DNA of 22,417 nt from Candidatus Pelearchaeum sp. (GCA_015520425.1 WAQC01000064.1:1-22417); one strand, 5' to 3'; shown: positions 1 through 8,132, counted from the first letter of the stretch. The notes: generated by a model from the sequence alone, not told the origin. Program-made: numbers and translations.

Positions 1-246
1 CCAGTCATCATAGGGATAACGCTACTTGAGGGACGTTGTATAAAGGAGCTCTCCAGCCTTACGTCAAGCCAGCGGGATGTGGATATTATGAGCCATTTCA
101 TCCCCCGCCTCATACAGAGGGGCTATAATGTGCAGGCTTATGAGAGCCAGGCATTCTGGTATGATGTTGGCTCTACCGAGAAGTATGAGAAGCTAACCAC
201 CGATACTATAAGCAGGTATTTGAATCATCTTGAGGAGCTCGTTTAG
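1..246 (+). CDS. Sugar-phosphate nucleotidyltransferase, C-terminal fragment
   Basis: The first 81 codons are open from base 1 and end at TAG 244-246, so the gene starts before the window. The fragment contains FWYDVGSTEKYEKL at about residues 58-71. This matches the end of the nucleotidyltransferase domain of NDP-sugar pyrophosphorylases (usually W-x-D-[IV]-G-[ST]-x-E-x-Y), which join a sugar phosphate to an NTP to make activated sugars for glycans or cell-surface polymers. The catalytic N-terminal half is outside the window, so the sugar and nucleotide cannot be named. It meets the following minus-strand gene tail to tail, with the two stop codons interlocked over four bases. I am fairly sure of the family but not of the substrate. 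Confidence 0.72.
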   Translation, partial: PVIIGITLLEGRCIKELSSLTSSQRDVDIMSHFIPRLIQRGYNVQAYESQAFWYDVGSTEKYEKLTTDTISRYLNHLEELV

Positions 247-803
247 GGCGGTGTTATATCTCCGTCTTTCTCCAACCATCCTAGGAACTTTTCCAGCTTC
301 TCGTATCTGCTTCGCTGCTTCTCGGTCTGCACGGCAACAACCATGCTCCCCGCAGGTGTTTCTGCTATGTGTATATAGCATTCGCCACCTTGCGCTGACC
401 GTGCTTTATCCAGTACTGTTTGGGAGATTATGGGCACGCTCATACTCCCTCCTCCAGCCGCGTTTATGTAGAGAAGCCCCCTGCCAACACTGGCCGCTAC
501 TGACTCTTCTATTCTGATTGACTCTGCCTTAACCACGCGCGGCCTGCGCAGCTCCTCGTAAATCTGCATATCCTGAATAACATAATACACCTCGCGGCCG
601 CTTGCTACACGGATAAGCTTGCCCATGATTGGCATTCCTATCCTAAGCCAACCAGGTGGTATGCGCATCCTTACCTTATGCTCCCCGCCTTTCAAATCAA
701 CAATAACTATGTTGTATATTATTGTGTCAGACCTGGATGTAGCCCTAATATCAGCGACATAGCCGTAGACGGTGCGTTCAGCGGGGCTTATGGGCTGTTT
801 CAC
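243..803 (-). CDS. Unrecognised 186-aa protein, possible OB-like N-terminal half
   Basis: I do not recognise this protein. It has no signal peptide or membrane segment, no cysteine cluster beyond a single Cys, and no obvious catalytic motif. Residues about 10-80 look like five short beta strands separated by turns (VYGYVADIR, IYNIVIVDLK, HKVRMRI, MPIMGKLIRV, EVYYVIQDMQIY), the spacing expected of an OB-like barrel. That is only an inference from the pattern. The second half (about 90-165) also looks alpha/beta, and the C-terminus is a charged helix. The start is GTG at 803, and I see no strong ribosome binding site. A TATA-like element (860-871 in reverse) would give a leader of about 40 nt. 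The 3' end interlocks with the nucleotidyltransferase stop. Even codon use and length suggest a real gene. Confidence 0.62.
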   Translation of the reverse strand: MKQPISPAERTVYGYVADIRATSRSDTIIYNIVIVDLKGGEHKVRMRIPPGWLRIGMPIMGKLIRVASGREVYYVIQDMQIYEELRRPRVVKAESIRIEESVAASVGRGLLYINAAGGGSMSVPIISQTVLDKARSAQGGECYIHIAETPAGSMVVAVQTEKQRSRYEKLEKFLGWLEKDGDITPP

Positions 804-859
804 AGCCTACACAACCTATCCCTGGACTCCCACTACTCCCGAATAGGCCGCTAGTTAGC

Positions 860-871
860 CATTTTTAAGTT
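860..871 (-). promoter_or_regulatory. Candidate TATA element for the 186-aa protein gene
   Basis: Read on the minus strand this is an A/T block (ACTTAAAAATGG), about 60 nt before the GTG start at 803. It predicts transcription from about 840 and a short leader. It is the best A/T block between the two divergent genes on this side. Confidence 0.35.
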
Positions 872-921
872 TCAGGAATAAGGAGCTGAAGGTTAGAGGA
901 TGGTAATAATATGGTGGGTGA

Positions 922-960
922 TGATTTTTTAATCAGCGCGACGCGCCTTGGTGTGGGAGG
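922..960 (+). promoter_or_regulatory. Candidate TATA element and strong ribosome binding site for the 46-aa gene
   Basis: Bases 922-935 are TGATT-TTTT-AATCA, an inverted repeat whose T-rich centre can act as a TATA box about 25 nt before a start near 954. GGGAGG at 955-960 sits eight bases before the ATG at 969, an ideal Shine-Dalgarno spacing. This supports translation of the small gene downstream. Confidence 0.5.
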
Positions 961-968
961 TTGACGGC

Positions 969-1109
969 ATGGTAAAGCTATCCAAGACCAGGCTTGTGGA
1001 TGCTCTCTCAACTGTCGCTTACTTCTTCATATTCCTCGGCGCTCTGCTCGCGCTCGTTGTCGTGGCATCACTTCTAAAAGCACTTCCCCAGCTTCTAGGA
1101 CTGGCTTAA
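969..1109 (+). CDS. Small single-span membrane protein, 46 aa
   Basis: This short gene encodes 46 residues: a basic N-terminus (about residues 1-15, with K3, K6 and R8), one hydrophobic helix from about residue 16 to 36 (VAYFFIFLGALLALVVVA within it), and a short amphipathic tail. Lysines and an arginine before the helix suggest an N-in orientation. Evidence that it is real is the GGGAGG site eight bases before ATG 969, an upstream TATA-like element, and a stop (TAA 1107-1109) that interlocks with the stop of the convergent surface-protein gene. I do not recognise a family. It does not resemble SecG, Sec61-gamma or a respiratory small subunit closely enough to name. It could be a small subunit of a membrane complex encoded elsewhere. 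Confidence 0.6.
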   Translation: MVKLSKTRLVDALSTVAYFFIFLGALLALVVVASLLKALPQLLGLA

Positions 1110-3028
1110 AGCAGCTCACTCCTCCTCTGTCTCCTCACAGCGGCCAACGCCGTGAGCAGCGTTACGGTAGCTACCAGCGCCGTTATCATAGGGATAGGCC
1201 CGCTCAAGAGAGCCATCAACGAGCCAGCTATCGTCTCGCTTATCTCCTGTATAACTACCGTATGGACAGACCACTCTGGTATCAGGAGCACAACCTGCAC
1301 GCCCTCCGACGTTATTGCCAGAAAGTATGTCGGCTCCTTAGCCGTAGCAGCCAATACTTTATAGATATCATCCGCCAGCACCGCTGGATTACCATCAACA
1401 GTAACGAGTATCTCGTTTGTCAGCGAGGCGTTTATGAGAGCCCTATCCACGTCCATTATGATTATCCTGGCAGGTGTCCCATCGGGGGCTGATACGTTCA
1501 TTTTGATGAAGCCCCGCGTTATGTTGAGCGGTAGTATTGATACGTCAATTTCCTTCTTTAGGACAATCGCTTTCATCATACTCTTACCAACTGTTGGAGA
1601 TGGCTGTGGCTCTACGTTGAAGGACGCTACAGCCCCTACTGGCGGTGATGAGCTTATCTGCGCCTCCAACGTTGGTCCTTCATCTTCCACGCCCATACGA
1701 CGCTCTATACGCTGAAACATTGTCTGATTTCCTGCATTTATGAGCCTCTCTTCAATTACCACGCGTGTTCCGTTGGGGTACGTTATCTCCGTCTTTATCT
1801 TATGTATCACGTTATCCTCCAGAACCATGACCTCAAGCTCGCGAGATAGTTTTGTACCGTTGGCGAAGACCTGCTCCTCCTCAGCCTTCCTGACCTCAAT
1901 TACGCTGGTGTTCCTTACATCTATTCCTTCAGGGATTATTTCCTCGCTTGTCTCCACGCTCTCGCTAATCTCTTCCTCCAGCCTCTCAAGGGCGTGCTCA
2001 CTGTTTTCAATAAGTGCTTTTGCTTGTTTTACTAATGCACTGGCCCTATTGGGGTTTTGCTGTAGTATGCTCTCCGCATCGTTAAGAATCTTCTCAGCTT
2101 CTCTTAATAGGTTCTCCACGATGGTTGTGTTGGCGCCTAGTGTCTGAGCCCTAGCGATGAGCTGTCTTATCTTCTCTCTGGCTTCCTGGAGTTTTTCAAG
2201 TGCTTCATTTATCTGCTCTTGCCGACGCTCCTGCTCCTCGCGTTGCCGTTCAGCCAGCTTGGCAAGGTCTTCTGCCTGCTGTTCAACGTTATGCGCTATC
2301 CGCCTCGCCTGGCGCGCTAGGTTAATAGCTTGAGCAGCGTCTCCCTCCTCTAGTAGCTGCTGAGCCTGTGTGAGCAGTTGTTCGGCTTCGTTAAGTAGCG
2401 AAACAAGCGACGCGGTATCAGCGCCCTCGCGGGCAGCTTCGTTCAACTTCTCCAACGCATCATTAATAGCGTCCTTTGCATCATCTATCGCATCGCGCGC
2501 CTTTTCAATAAGTTCTCCTCTACGCTCCTCTTCTGTGGTTGTAGTTTCAGTCAAGATAGTTGTTGTCATCATGGTGGTTGTTGTGGTTTCTTCGTGAAGC
2601 TCTGTGGTAGTTGTTGTCAGTTCAACTTCGGTCTCAGTGGTTGTTGTTTCAGTTTCAGTAGTTTCTGTCTCTATGGTCTCGGTTATTGTATGCTCTTCCT
2701 CGGTCTCCGTATGTTCTGTGTGAGTTGTTTCTATCGTCTCAGTGGGTTCAGTCCGCGTTGTGCGCGTTTCGTCTGTCTCTGTGCGGGTTTCTATAGTTCT
2801 GGTGGTGTTGGTTATCGTTTCTGTTATCTCTTCTTCGTCATTATCAGCTTCATCGTCATCGTCAGTAGGGCGGGGTTTCTTTGTTTTTGTCGTGTGAGTG
2901 GGCTCCCTCTCGTCATCGTCATGGGATTCATCTTCGTCGGCCTGCGCCACCATAAGGCTAACTTGCATGACTTGTAGTAGGAGTATTATGAGGAGCAAGG
3001 AGGCAACGAGCTTCGTTATGCGCGCCAT
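1106..3028 (-). CDS. Secreted, C-terminally anchored Thr/Glu-rich coiled-coil surface protein
   Basis: Starting at ATG 3028 gives 640 aa. This start is preferred because GGTGA lies eight bases upstream and a normal signal peptide follows (MARITK, a long Leu/Ile core, cleavage near A-Q-A at residue 30); an in-frame GTG at 3043 would add five residues. Order of parts: an acidic Asp/Glu stretch; a Thr/Glu low-complexity region to about residue 170, likely an extended and perhaps O-glycosylated stalk; a helical coiled-coil region from about 170 to 350 built from two related units of about 80 residues, each with a Gly-Ala-[AN]-T turn followed by an LL-x-EAE-x-L helix; a beta-rich domain with N-x-[ST] sites; then a C-terminal hydrophobic helix and a basic tail (RRQRR). 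This is typical of an archaeal envelope protein anchored at the C-terminus. The function is unknown. A divergent membrane-bound regulator lies upstream. Confidence 0.8.
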   Translation of the reverse strand: MARITKLVASLLLIILLLQVMQVSLMVAQADEDESHDDDEREPTHTTKTKKPRPTDDDDEADNDEEEITETITNTTRTIETRTETDETRTTRTEPTETIETTHTEHTETEEEHTITETIETETTETETTTTETEVELTTTTTELHEETTTTTMMTTTILTETTTTEEERRGELIEKARDAIDDAKDAINDALEKLNEAAREGADTASLVSLLNEAEQLLTQAQQLLEEGDAAQAINLARQARRIAHNVEQQAEDLAKLAERQREEQERRQEQINEALEKLQEAREKIRQLIARAQTLGANTTIVENLLREAEKILNDAESILQQNPNRASALVKQAKALIENSEHALERLEEEISESVETSEEIIPEGIDVRNTSVIEVRKAEEEQVFANGTKLSRELEVMVLEDNVIHKIKTEITYPNGTRVVIEERLINAGNQTMFQRIERRMGVEDEGPTLEAQISSSPPVGAVASFNVEPQPSPTVGKSMMKAIVLKKEIDVSILPLNITRGFIKMNVSAPDGTPARIIIMDVDRALINASLTNEILVTVDGNPAVLADDIYKVLAATAKEPTYFLAITSEGVQVVLLIPEWSVHTVVIQEISETIAGSLMALLSGPIPMITALVATVTLLTALAAVRRQRRSELL

Positions 3029-3137
3029 TCCATGTTTCACCACTGTCTGGAAAGGGCGGCTAATTATCTTATCAGCCTTCCTTTTCCGAATTTTCTAGAA
3101 AATGCTCCGAGATAATTTGTGGTGATGGAGGTAAAAT

Positions 3138-3149
3138 ACTTAATATTTT
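3138..3149 (+). promoter_or_regulatory. TATA box for the winged-helix regulator
   Basis: ACTTAATATTTT is a close match to an archaeal TATA box. It is centred about 20 nt before ATG 3162/3165, and no ribosome binding site lies between, so the transcript is probably leaderless or nearly so. It lies in the divergent region shared with the surface-protein gene. Confidence 0.55.
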
Positions 3150-3161
3150 TGATGATTGTTC

Positions 3162-4010
3162 ATGATGAAGGGCTTGGGCGAAGACGAGAGAAATGGCGAT
3201 TTGAACTATTTTAACGCCTTACGCAACCCGATTAGAAGGCGGATTCTGCAGCTTCTCTATGAGAACGGCGAGATGAGCGCATCGGCGCTTAAACGTGCTT
3301 TAAGCGTCAGTATGGGCACCCTATATTATCACTTGGATATACTTAGGCCATTCCTGAGACAGACGAGTCAGAGACGTTATGCTCTTAATGAGCTTGGTGT
3401 TCAGGCTATTGTTGGCTCGGTGCCTGTTCAGCCAATCGTGGAGCCCCGCGAGCCTGGATATGTGCGTGTAGCCAAGGCTTTGGCGCTGTCCCCGCTGTTG
3501 GACAGGGCTGGGTCTAGGCCAGCGCTAGCACTGCCCGTAGCAGCCATCTTCGCGATAACCTATGTGGCGCTTCTCCAGCTTCTAGACCTCAAGCCCATCT
3601 CAATATACTACCTACCAGCCAGCAGCGGGCCTATCCCCGACAAGCTCTGGAGCCCGCTAAACCTTATCGCGATTCTGCTCTACTTCTTCGTAGTGGGCAA
3701 GCTTACGCATCGCTCCACAGTGGATTCGTGGAAGCTTCCTCTCGTGGTGGCGGTGTTGATAGCCACCTTACCTACCCAGTTCTTCTTAATCTACACTGTC
3801 TTGGCGGCTCAGGGGCTTGTGGCTGGCGGCATCTTCATCCAAGCCACCTATGTTATTACCTCGGTTTGGCAGCTGGCTGTCTTCAGCGCAGCGCTGAACG
3901 TCTCCTCAGGCGCTTCGTGGGAGAGAGCCCTAGTAGCCTCGCTCTTCCTCTCATACATAGGGCTGGTCATTTTGCAGGCGCTGGGCTATAACCCGCTCCT
4001 CCTACGCTAA
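3162..4010 (+). CDS. ArsR-like winged-helix protein with a multi-span membrane domain
   Basis: The protein has 282 aa. Residues about 15-83 form a winged helix-turn-helix of the ArsR type: F-N-A-L-x-N-P-I-R-R-R-I-L-x-L-L, then SASALKRALSVSMGTLYYHLDIL as the recognition region, then a short wing. The rest contains about five hydrophobic helices (about 120-140, 163-185, 193-220, 223-250, 256-278), suggesting a membrane-bound DNA-binding protein. The open frame begins at TTG 3156. I prefer ATG 3162 (or 3165), because the TATA box is too close to leave a leader with a ribosome binding site. The gene is divergent from the Thr/Glu-rich surface protein, so that gene and its own promoter are the natural candidate targets (inference). 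Such one-component membrane regulators are known in archaea. The signal it senses cannot be read from the sequence. Confidence 0.78.
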   Translation: MMKGLGEDERNGDLNYFNALRNPIRRRILQLLYENGEMSASALKRALSVSMGTLYYHLDILRPFLRQTSQRRYALNELGVQAIVGSVPVQPIVEPREPGYVRVAKALALSPLLDRAGSRPALALPVAAIFAITYVALLQLLDLKPISIYYLPASSGPIPDKLWSPLNLIAILLYFFVVGKLTHRSTVDSWKLPLVVAVLIATLPTQFFLIYTVLAAQGLVAGGIFIQATYVITSVWQLAVFSAALNVSSGASWERALVASLFLSYIGLVILQALGYNPLLLR

Positions 4011-4043
4011 GCTCATAAGCATCTTCCTTCATCTAATCGGTTC

Positions 4044-4592
4044 ATGATTCAGATAGGCATAGGCTGCTCAAGCGATAAGAATCCAATACCAATCGCTGTT
4101 GAGAAGGCGCGGAGATTCGCAGAGAAGATGGCCGAGTACAGGGATGAGGTTATCCTACTCACAGGCGGTAATGGCGGGCTCATGCGTGTTGTCTGTGAGG
4201 AGTATGTGAAGCGCGGCGGCATGACGCTAGGCGTCATACCCTATGAGGACGAGCACCGCAGCGAGGGAGACCCGCGATACAATCCGTACAATACAATCGT
4301 ATACCGCAGCGGCCAGACATTCCAGGCTAGGAGCATAGGCTTGGTGCGAAGTAGCGACGCTTTCGTCATACTGGGCGGCGGCTCTGGCACGATAATAGAA
4401 GCTCACCTGGCGTATATCTATGAGATACCTCTCATAGTGCTTGTTGGTACTGGCTATGTGAGCGACGCGCTTATGCAGATGCATCCAGACGGATACCTAG
4501 ACCACCGTAGGGTTCAACGGGCATATTTCACCGAAGACCCCGTAGATGCTGCTGAGAGGGCGTATCAGTCAGCTAAGAGGAGAAGGGAGTAG
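4044..4592 (+). CDS. LOG-family (TIGR00725-like) Rossmann-fold protein
   Basis: This 182-aa protein has the layout of the LOG/lysine-decarboxylase-like family. It has an N-terminal strand (MIQIGIGCSS), LLTGGNGGLM, an Arg in TFQARS at about residue 94, and GGGSGTIIE at about 111-119. LOG proteins have P-G-G-x-G-T-x-x-E at that last position. Some family members release cytokinin bases from nucleotides; others are uncharacterised or were annotated as cofactor carriers. Here Gly replaces the usual Pro of the motif and Ser follows the conserved Arg where Lys is usual. I therefore name only the family, not a substrate. An A/T element near 4012-4020 lies about 28 nt before ATG 4044, so the message is probably leaderless. 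The 3' end overlaps the end of rad50 by 20 bases. Confidence 0.78.
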   Translation: MIQIGIGCSSDKNPIPIAVEKARRFAEKMAEYRDEVILLTGGNGGLMRVVCEEYVKRGGMTLGVIPYEDEHRSEGDPRYNPYNTIVYRSGQTFQARSIGLVRSSDAFVILGGGSGTIIEAHLAYIYEIPLIVLVGTGYVSDALMQMHPDGYLDHRRVQRAYFTEDPVDAAERAYQSAKRRRE

Positions 4593-6987
4593 GTAGGTTT
4601 TTCTCCAGTTTTGAGAAGCCGCCGACGCGCGTTAGCTCGTATAGCTGGTCAGCAGCCTCCTCCACTTCTCTATCGTGGGTAACCACTATGGCCTGCGGGA
4701 GTAGCGCTCCTTCGCGTCTGAAGTTTGAGAGAAGCCTTACCAGCTCTCTCCGCTTCTCAGCGTCCAAGTGTATTGTCGGCTCATCCATGATTAGACATCC
4801 AGCCTTCTCTCCCGCTAGTGCGGCTGCTACAGCTAGACGGAGTGAGAGGGCTACAGCTATCTTCTCACCACCGCTTAGGGCATCTACGGGCTGCTCACCA
4901 TCAGGTCCGTAGAGGTATATGTTATAGTCCTCGTCCAGCCTTATGTCGCTGTAAGCCAAGTTAAACGCTTGGAGGAAGCGTCTTGCGTTGGCTTCAAGGC
5001 TAGCCTTGGCCGCTGAGCGTGCTGCGCGTTGAGCGCCATCCCTACCGAATACTTGTCGTAGCGCATCAAGCCTACGGAGCATATCTTCAAGCTGCGCCAC
5101 CTTACTAGCAGCCTTCTCAGACTCCTCATATTCCCCACGTAGCCGCAAGACCTCCGTGTTGAGCGCTCTCTCACGCTCATCAAGCCGCGCCGCTTCCTCG
5201 CGTATTTTAGCTAGCCTTTCATGGAGCCTACGGACAGTTGCTGAGAGGCTCTCGTATGTTGCTTCATCAAATTTTATTGCTGCCAGCTCCTGCTCCAGGC
5301 GGCGCAGCTCTCGCTCCTTCTCACCCAGCTCTGCCGCGAGCCTACTCCTCTCTGCGGCGAGCTTCTCAGGGGAGCCAAACATATCCAACACGCCGCGGAG
5401 CTTCAGATAGTTTTCACGTTCCTCGCGTAGTTTCTCAAGCTCCTGACGCCGCGTGGATAGCTCGCCAACAAGCATCCTCTCCTTCTCTCTATAGTCGCTT
5501 AACTGTTTCAGCTCCTCCTCAATCTTCCTAGATTCGCGTTTCTTGGCTTCAAGACGTTCAAGCAATGATGAGAAACTCTCGGCGCTTATCCTGAGTAGCG
5601 CGTCCCTCTCTTGGGTGAGCGTCTCTAAGAGCGCCTCCACACGGTTCTTCTGTGTAAGGAGATTCCTCCTCTTCTCTTCAAGCTCTTCATATTCGCGGCT
5701 TAGTCTCTCTATGATTTCTTGTCTGTGCTGCTGTGTTAGGGCCTGGCCGCATAGTGGGCATTTGTCGCTGGCCAGTCTAAGTCTCTCTAGGTTCTCGCTG
5801 CGTATATTAAGCTCCGACTCAACAGCACCCAGCTCCCGCTCAATCTCCCTAATCTTTTCATTAGCCTCGTATAGCCTATTCTCAGCCCTTCTCAGGAGCC
5901 TGCTCCTCACCTCTAGGAAATTGTCAGGCTCCACAGTAGTGTCGGTAAATCTGGAAAGCTGGCCTAGTAGCTCGTTAAGCTCACGCTCAATATCGCGTAT
6001 TTCGCGTAGCGTGTTTTCAAGCGAGCTATGCAGTAATTTCTCACGGCCTAGGACAGGCCTGAGTTCATCCAACTCTTGCTGGATATGTTGGATTTTCTTC
6101 TCAATCTCCTCTACTGCGGCTAGGCTTCCTTCATACTTGGAAACCTTTGAGCGGGCTTCTTCAACCATCTTAAGCCTCTTATCAGCTTCGTTGAGACGCT
6201 CACGCAATACATTCACCTCATTTCTGATTTTGTTGGCCTCGTTTGATAGGCTATCCCGTCTCCGCTTCATGCGTTCCAAGTCCTCGGCGCGGCGCTCCGC
6301 GCTAGCTAGCTCTTCCGAGACTTCATCCAACTCTCTTGTGATGCGCTGTTTTCTGCTGCTTATCTCGGATAGCTCATTCTCGGCGTTCTCCAGTTTTAGG
6401 CGAGCCTCATTTAGATTCTTGGCTATGCTTGAGTAGTGAGATATTCTATCGTCTAGCCGTTTTATCGGTAGGCGTAAGGCGCTCCATATTTTCTCCAGCG
6501 TCTCAACACCCAGTAGTTCTGCGATTATCTTCTTACGCTCCGCTGGGCGCATCTCTATTAGCCGCGTTATCTCTCCCTGCCTGACGAAGACAGCGTTCAT
6601 AAACACTTCCCTCCCCATTCCTAGGAGCTTCTCCAGCTCTGGCAGAACAGTCTTCTCACCCGCGTCCACCAAGAGCGTCTTTCCAGCAGTGTGGTCTCTC
6701 AGGGTAGCGGTGGAGCGGCCTCTCTTCCTGATGCGCCACTCAACACTGTAATCACGCCCCCCAACAGAGAAGCGTAAATATACCAAGGCGCTATCGGCGC
6801 GTCTATTGATTATATTCTCATCCTTCCCCCTGCTATGCTCTTTGTAGAACGCGTAAGATATTGCGTCTAGTATTGATGTCTTTCCTGAGCCGTTTTCGCC
6901 TACTATTACTGTGAGCCCCTCTGTGAATTTCAGCTCGGTTTCTTTGTGTGAGATGAAGTTTCTCAGCTTCAGCTCGCGTATTATCAC
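4573..6987 (-). CDS. rad50: DNA double-strand break repair ATPase Rad50
   Basis: This 804-aa SMC-like ATPase tethers DNA ends and controls the Mre11 nuclease. Walker A is G-E-N-G-S-G-K-T at residues 30-37. A Q-G-E-I stretch (Q-loop) is near 140. Two long charged coiled-coil arms flank a zinc hook CPLCG at 410-414, where two molecules join through a shared zinc ion. The signature LSGGE is near 703, and Walker B LIMDEPTIHLD near 731-741 includes the D-loop. Length and motif order are normal for archaeal Rad50. The start is GTG 6987, which overlaps the mre11 stop as GTGA, so translation is coupled. The 3' end overlaps the convergent LOG-family gene. Unlike many archaea, herA and nurA are not adjacent. 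Confidence 0.96.
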   Translation of the reverse strand: MIIRELKLRNFISHKETELKFTEGLTVIVGENGSGKTSILDAISYAFYKEHSRGKDENIINRRADSALVYLRFSVGGRDYSVEWRIRKRGRSTATLRDHTAGKTLLVDAGEKTVLPELEKLLGMGREVFMNAVFVRQGEITRLIEMRPAERKKIIAELLGVETLEKIWSALRLPIKRLDDRISHYSSIAKNLNEARLKLENAENELSEISSRKQRITRELDEVSEELASAERRAEDLERMKRRRDSLSNEANKIRNEVNVLRERLNEADKRLKMVEEARSKVSKYEGSLAAVEEIEKKIQHIQQELDELRPVLGREKLLHSSLENTLREIRDIERELNELLGQLSRFTDTTVEPDNFLEVRSRLLRRAENRLYEANEKIREIERELGAVESELNIRSENLERLRLASDKCPLCGQALTQQHRQEIIERLSREYEELEEKRRNLLTQKNRVEALLETLTQERDALLRISAESFSSLLERLEAKKRESRKIEEELKQLSDYREKERMLVGELSTRRQELEKLREERENYLKLRGVLDMFGSPEKLAAERSRLAAELGEKERELRRLEQELAAIKFDEATYESLSATVRRLHERLAKIREEAARLDERERALNTEVLRLRGEYEESEKAASKVAQLEDMLRRLDALRQVFGRDGAQRAARSAAKASLEANARRFLQAFNLAYSDIRLDEDYNIYLYGPDGEQPVDALSGGEKIAVALSLRLAVAAALAGEKAGCLIMDEPTIHLDAEKRRELVRLLSNFRREGALLPQAIVVTHDREVEEAADQLYELTRVGGFSKLEKNLPTPFSS

Positions 6988-8108
6988 TTGTTTAACACCT
7001 CGCCAGCCTCACTGAGGATTGTCTCCTCCAGCTCTTCCTCTCCACCCCTCTTGAAAGCGTCGTAGATTCTTAGAGCGAGCTCAATATCACGCTCCTCAAA
7101 CCCCCTACCTAGCATGTATTCCCTGACTATTGAGCGGATATCAAGCGAGCGCTGTAGCTTCTCTAGGCTAAGCTCGCCGATTTCCTCGCGAACCTCAAAA
7201 CGGTGATAGAGAACATCTCCGCTCAGCTTTTCCAGCAGTAGGCGCGCAACTTTACTAGCATCAATACCACGGCCTGAGACTGCTAGATGTATTATTGGCT
7301 TCTTGGCGAGGGTATGCGACCATCTTTTAACCTCGTCCAACACCGTGGAAAGCCCCTCCGCTCTCGTCTCCACCATGCGCTGCGGCCTCACACAGCCCAG
7401 CGATACCTCGTGTAGTATGGGCTCGTCTTTGGACAGGTCAACCAAGTAGAAGCCCTTACCCATGCTCTCCCAATCAGCTATCTCTGCGCGCGAGAGTATC
7501 TCTAGGGAGCCTGAGTATGCCGCGATGGAGCTGTGGAGGTTTAGTTGTTGGCGCCGATGCTCGTGGCCTAGTGCGTAATAGCTGTAGCCCCTGGGTAGTT
7601 TGGCTATTCCAGCACGCCCACCGCGTTCAAGGGGTATGTGGGCTACTAAGACGCTCTTCTTCCCAGTCTCGCCGACGGTGTGTGTTATACTGTTAATTGC
7701 TTCTTCAAACATGCTGGAAGGAAGCCTATCAAGACCAGCGAACACAAAAGCGCCAGAGGATAGGGATAGCTCAATCTTTTTCTGGCCTATGTGTATTAAG
7801 TTATCAAAAAGCGCTGTCGGTGGAAGCTCGTCAAGCCGCCTCGGATAGTCATGGTCTCCCAGCACATAAAGGACTTTAACGCCTTTCTCCGTTAGCTGTG
7901 ATAGTATTTTCTTAGCCCATGTGAGGGCTTTTACGGGCGGCCTAGGCGTGTCAAATAGGTCTCCAGCGATTATCAAAGCCTCAGCATGCTCGCGTAGTGC
8001 GTGTTCCACCGCCTCGGAGAAAGCCTCGTATAGGTCGTTCTCCCTCTCACCTAGGCCGTACTGCCTATATCCGAGATGAATATCAGCCATGTGTGCGATA
8101 AGCGCCAT
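6984..8108 (-). CDS. mre11: DNA double-strand break repair nuclease Mre11
   Basis: This 374-aa calcineurin-like phosphoesterase is the nuclease partner of Rad50. Metal-binding motifs seen are D9-x-H11, G-D-L-F-D at 49-53, G-D-H-D at 84-87, V-A-H near 155, and G-H-E-H near 180. The family pattern at the third motif is usually GNHD; here the Asn is Asp (residue 85). The C-terminal part (about 230-374) would hold the capping and Rad50-binding helices. The start ATG 8108 lies about 30 nt after a TATA-like element (8133-8143 in reverse), so the mRNA is likely leaderless. The gene is first in a two-gene operon with rad50 and is divergent from the SagB-like gene. Confidence 0.95.
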   Translation of the reverse strand: MALIAHMADIHLGYRQYGLGERENDLYEAFSEAVEHALREHAEALIIAGDLFDTPRPPVKALTWAKKILSQLTEKGVKVLYVLGDHDYPRRLDELPPTALFDNLIHIGQKKIELSLSSGAFVFAGLDRLPSSMFEEAINSITHTVGETGKKSVLVAHIPLERGGRAGIAKLPRGYSYYALGHEHRRQQLNLHSSIAAYSGSLEILSRAEIADWESMGKGFYLVDLSKDEPILHEVSLGCVRPQRMVETRAEGLSTVLDEVKRWSHTLAKKPIIHLAVSGRGIDASKVARLLLEKLSGDVLYHRFEVREEIGELSLEKLQRSLDIRSIVREYMLGRGFEERDIELALRIYDAFKRGGEEELEETILSEAGEVLNK

Positions 8109-8132
8109 CCCTAATACAGCGCTAGCACGGCT

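Noticed and set aside
2521..2930. T/G-rich repetitive DNA as a satellite or CRISPR-like array.
   Set aside because: It is in frame within the surface-protein gene and encodes the Thr/Glu tract; there are no regular repeat-spacer units.
1434..2977. Several plus-strand frames rich in Ser, Val, Cys or Phe.
   Set aside because: They lie opposite the Thr/Glu-rich and coiled-coil parts of the surface protein and show no protein-like pattern.
3156..3161. TTG 3156 as the start of the winged-helix regulator.
   Set aside because: It has no ribosome binding site, and the TATA box position favours a leaderless start at the following ATG codons.
5543..6436. A 297-codon Ser/Leu/Arg-rich plus-strand frame.
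   Set aside because: It is the antisense image of the Rad50 coiled coil, whose Glu/Lys/Leu codons avoid stops on the other strand.
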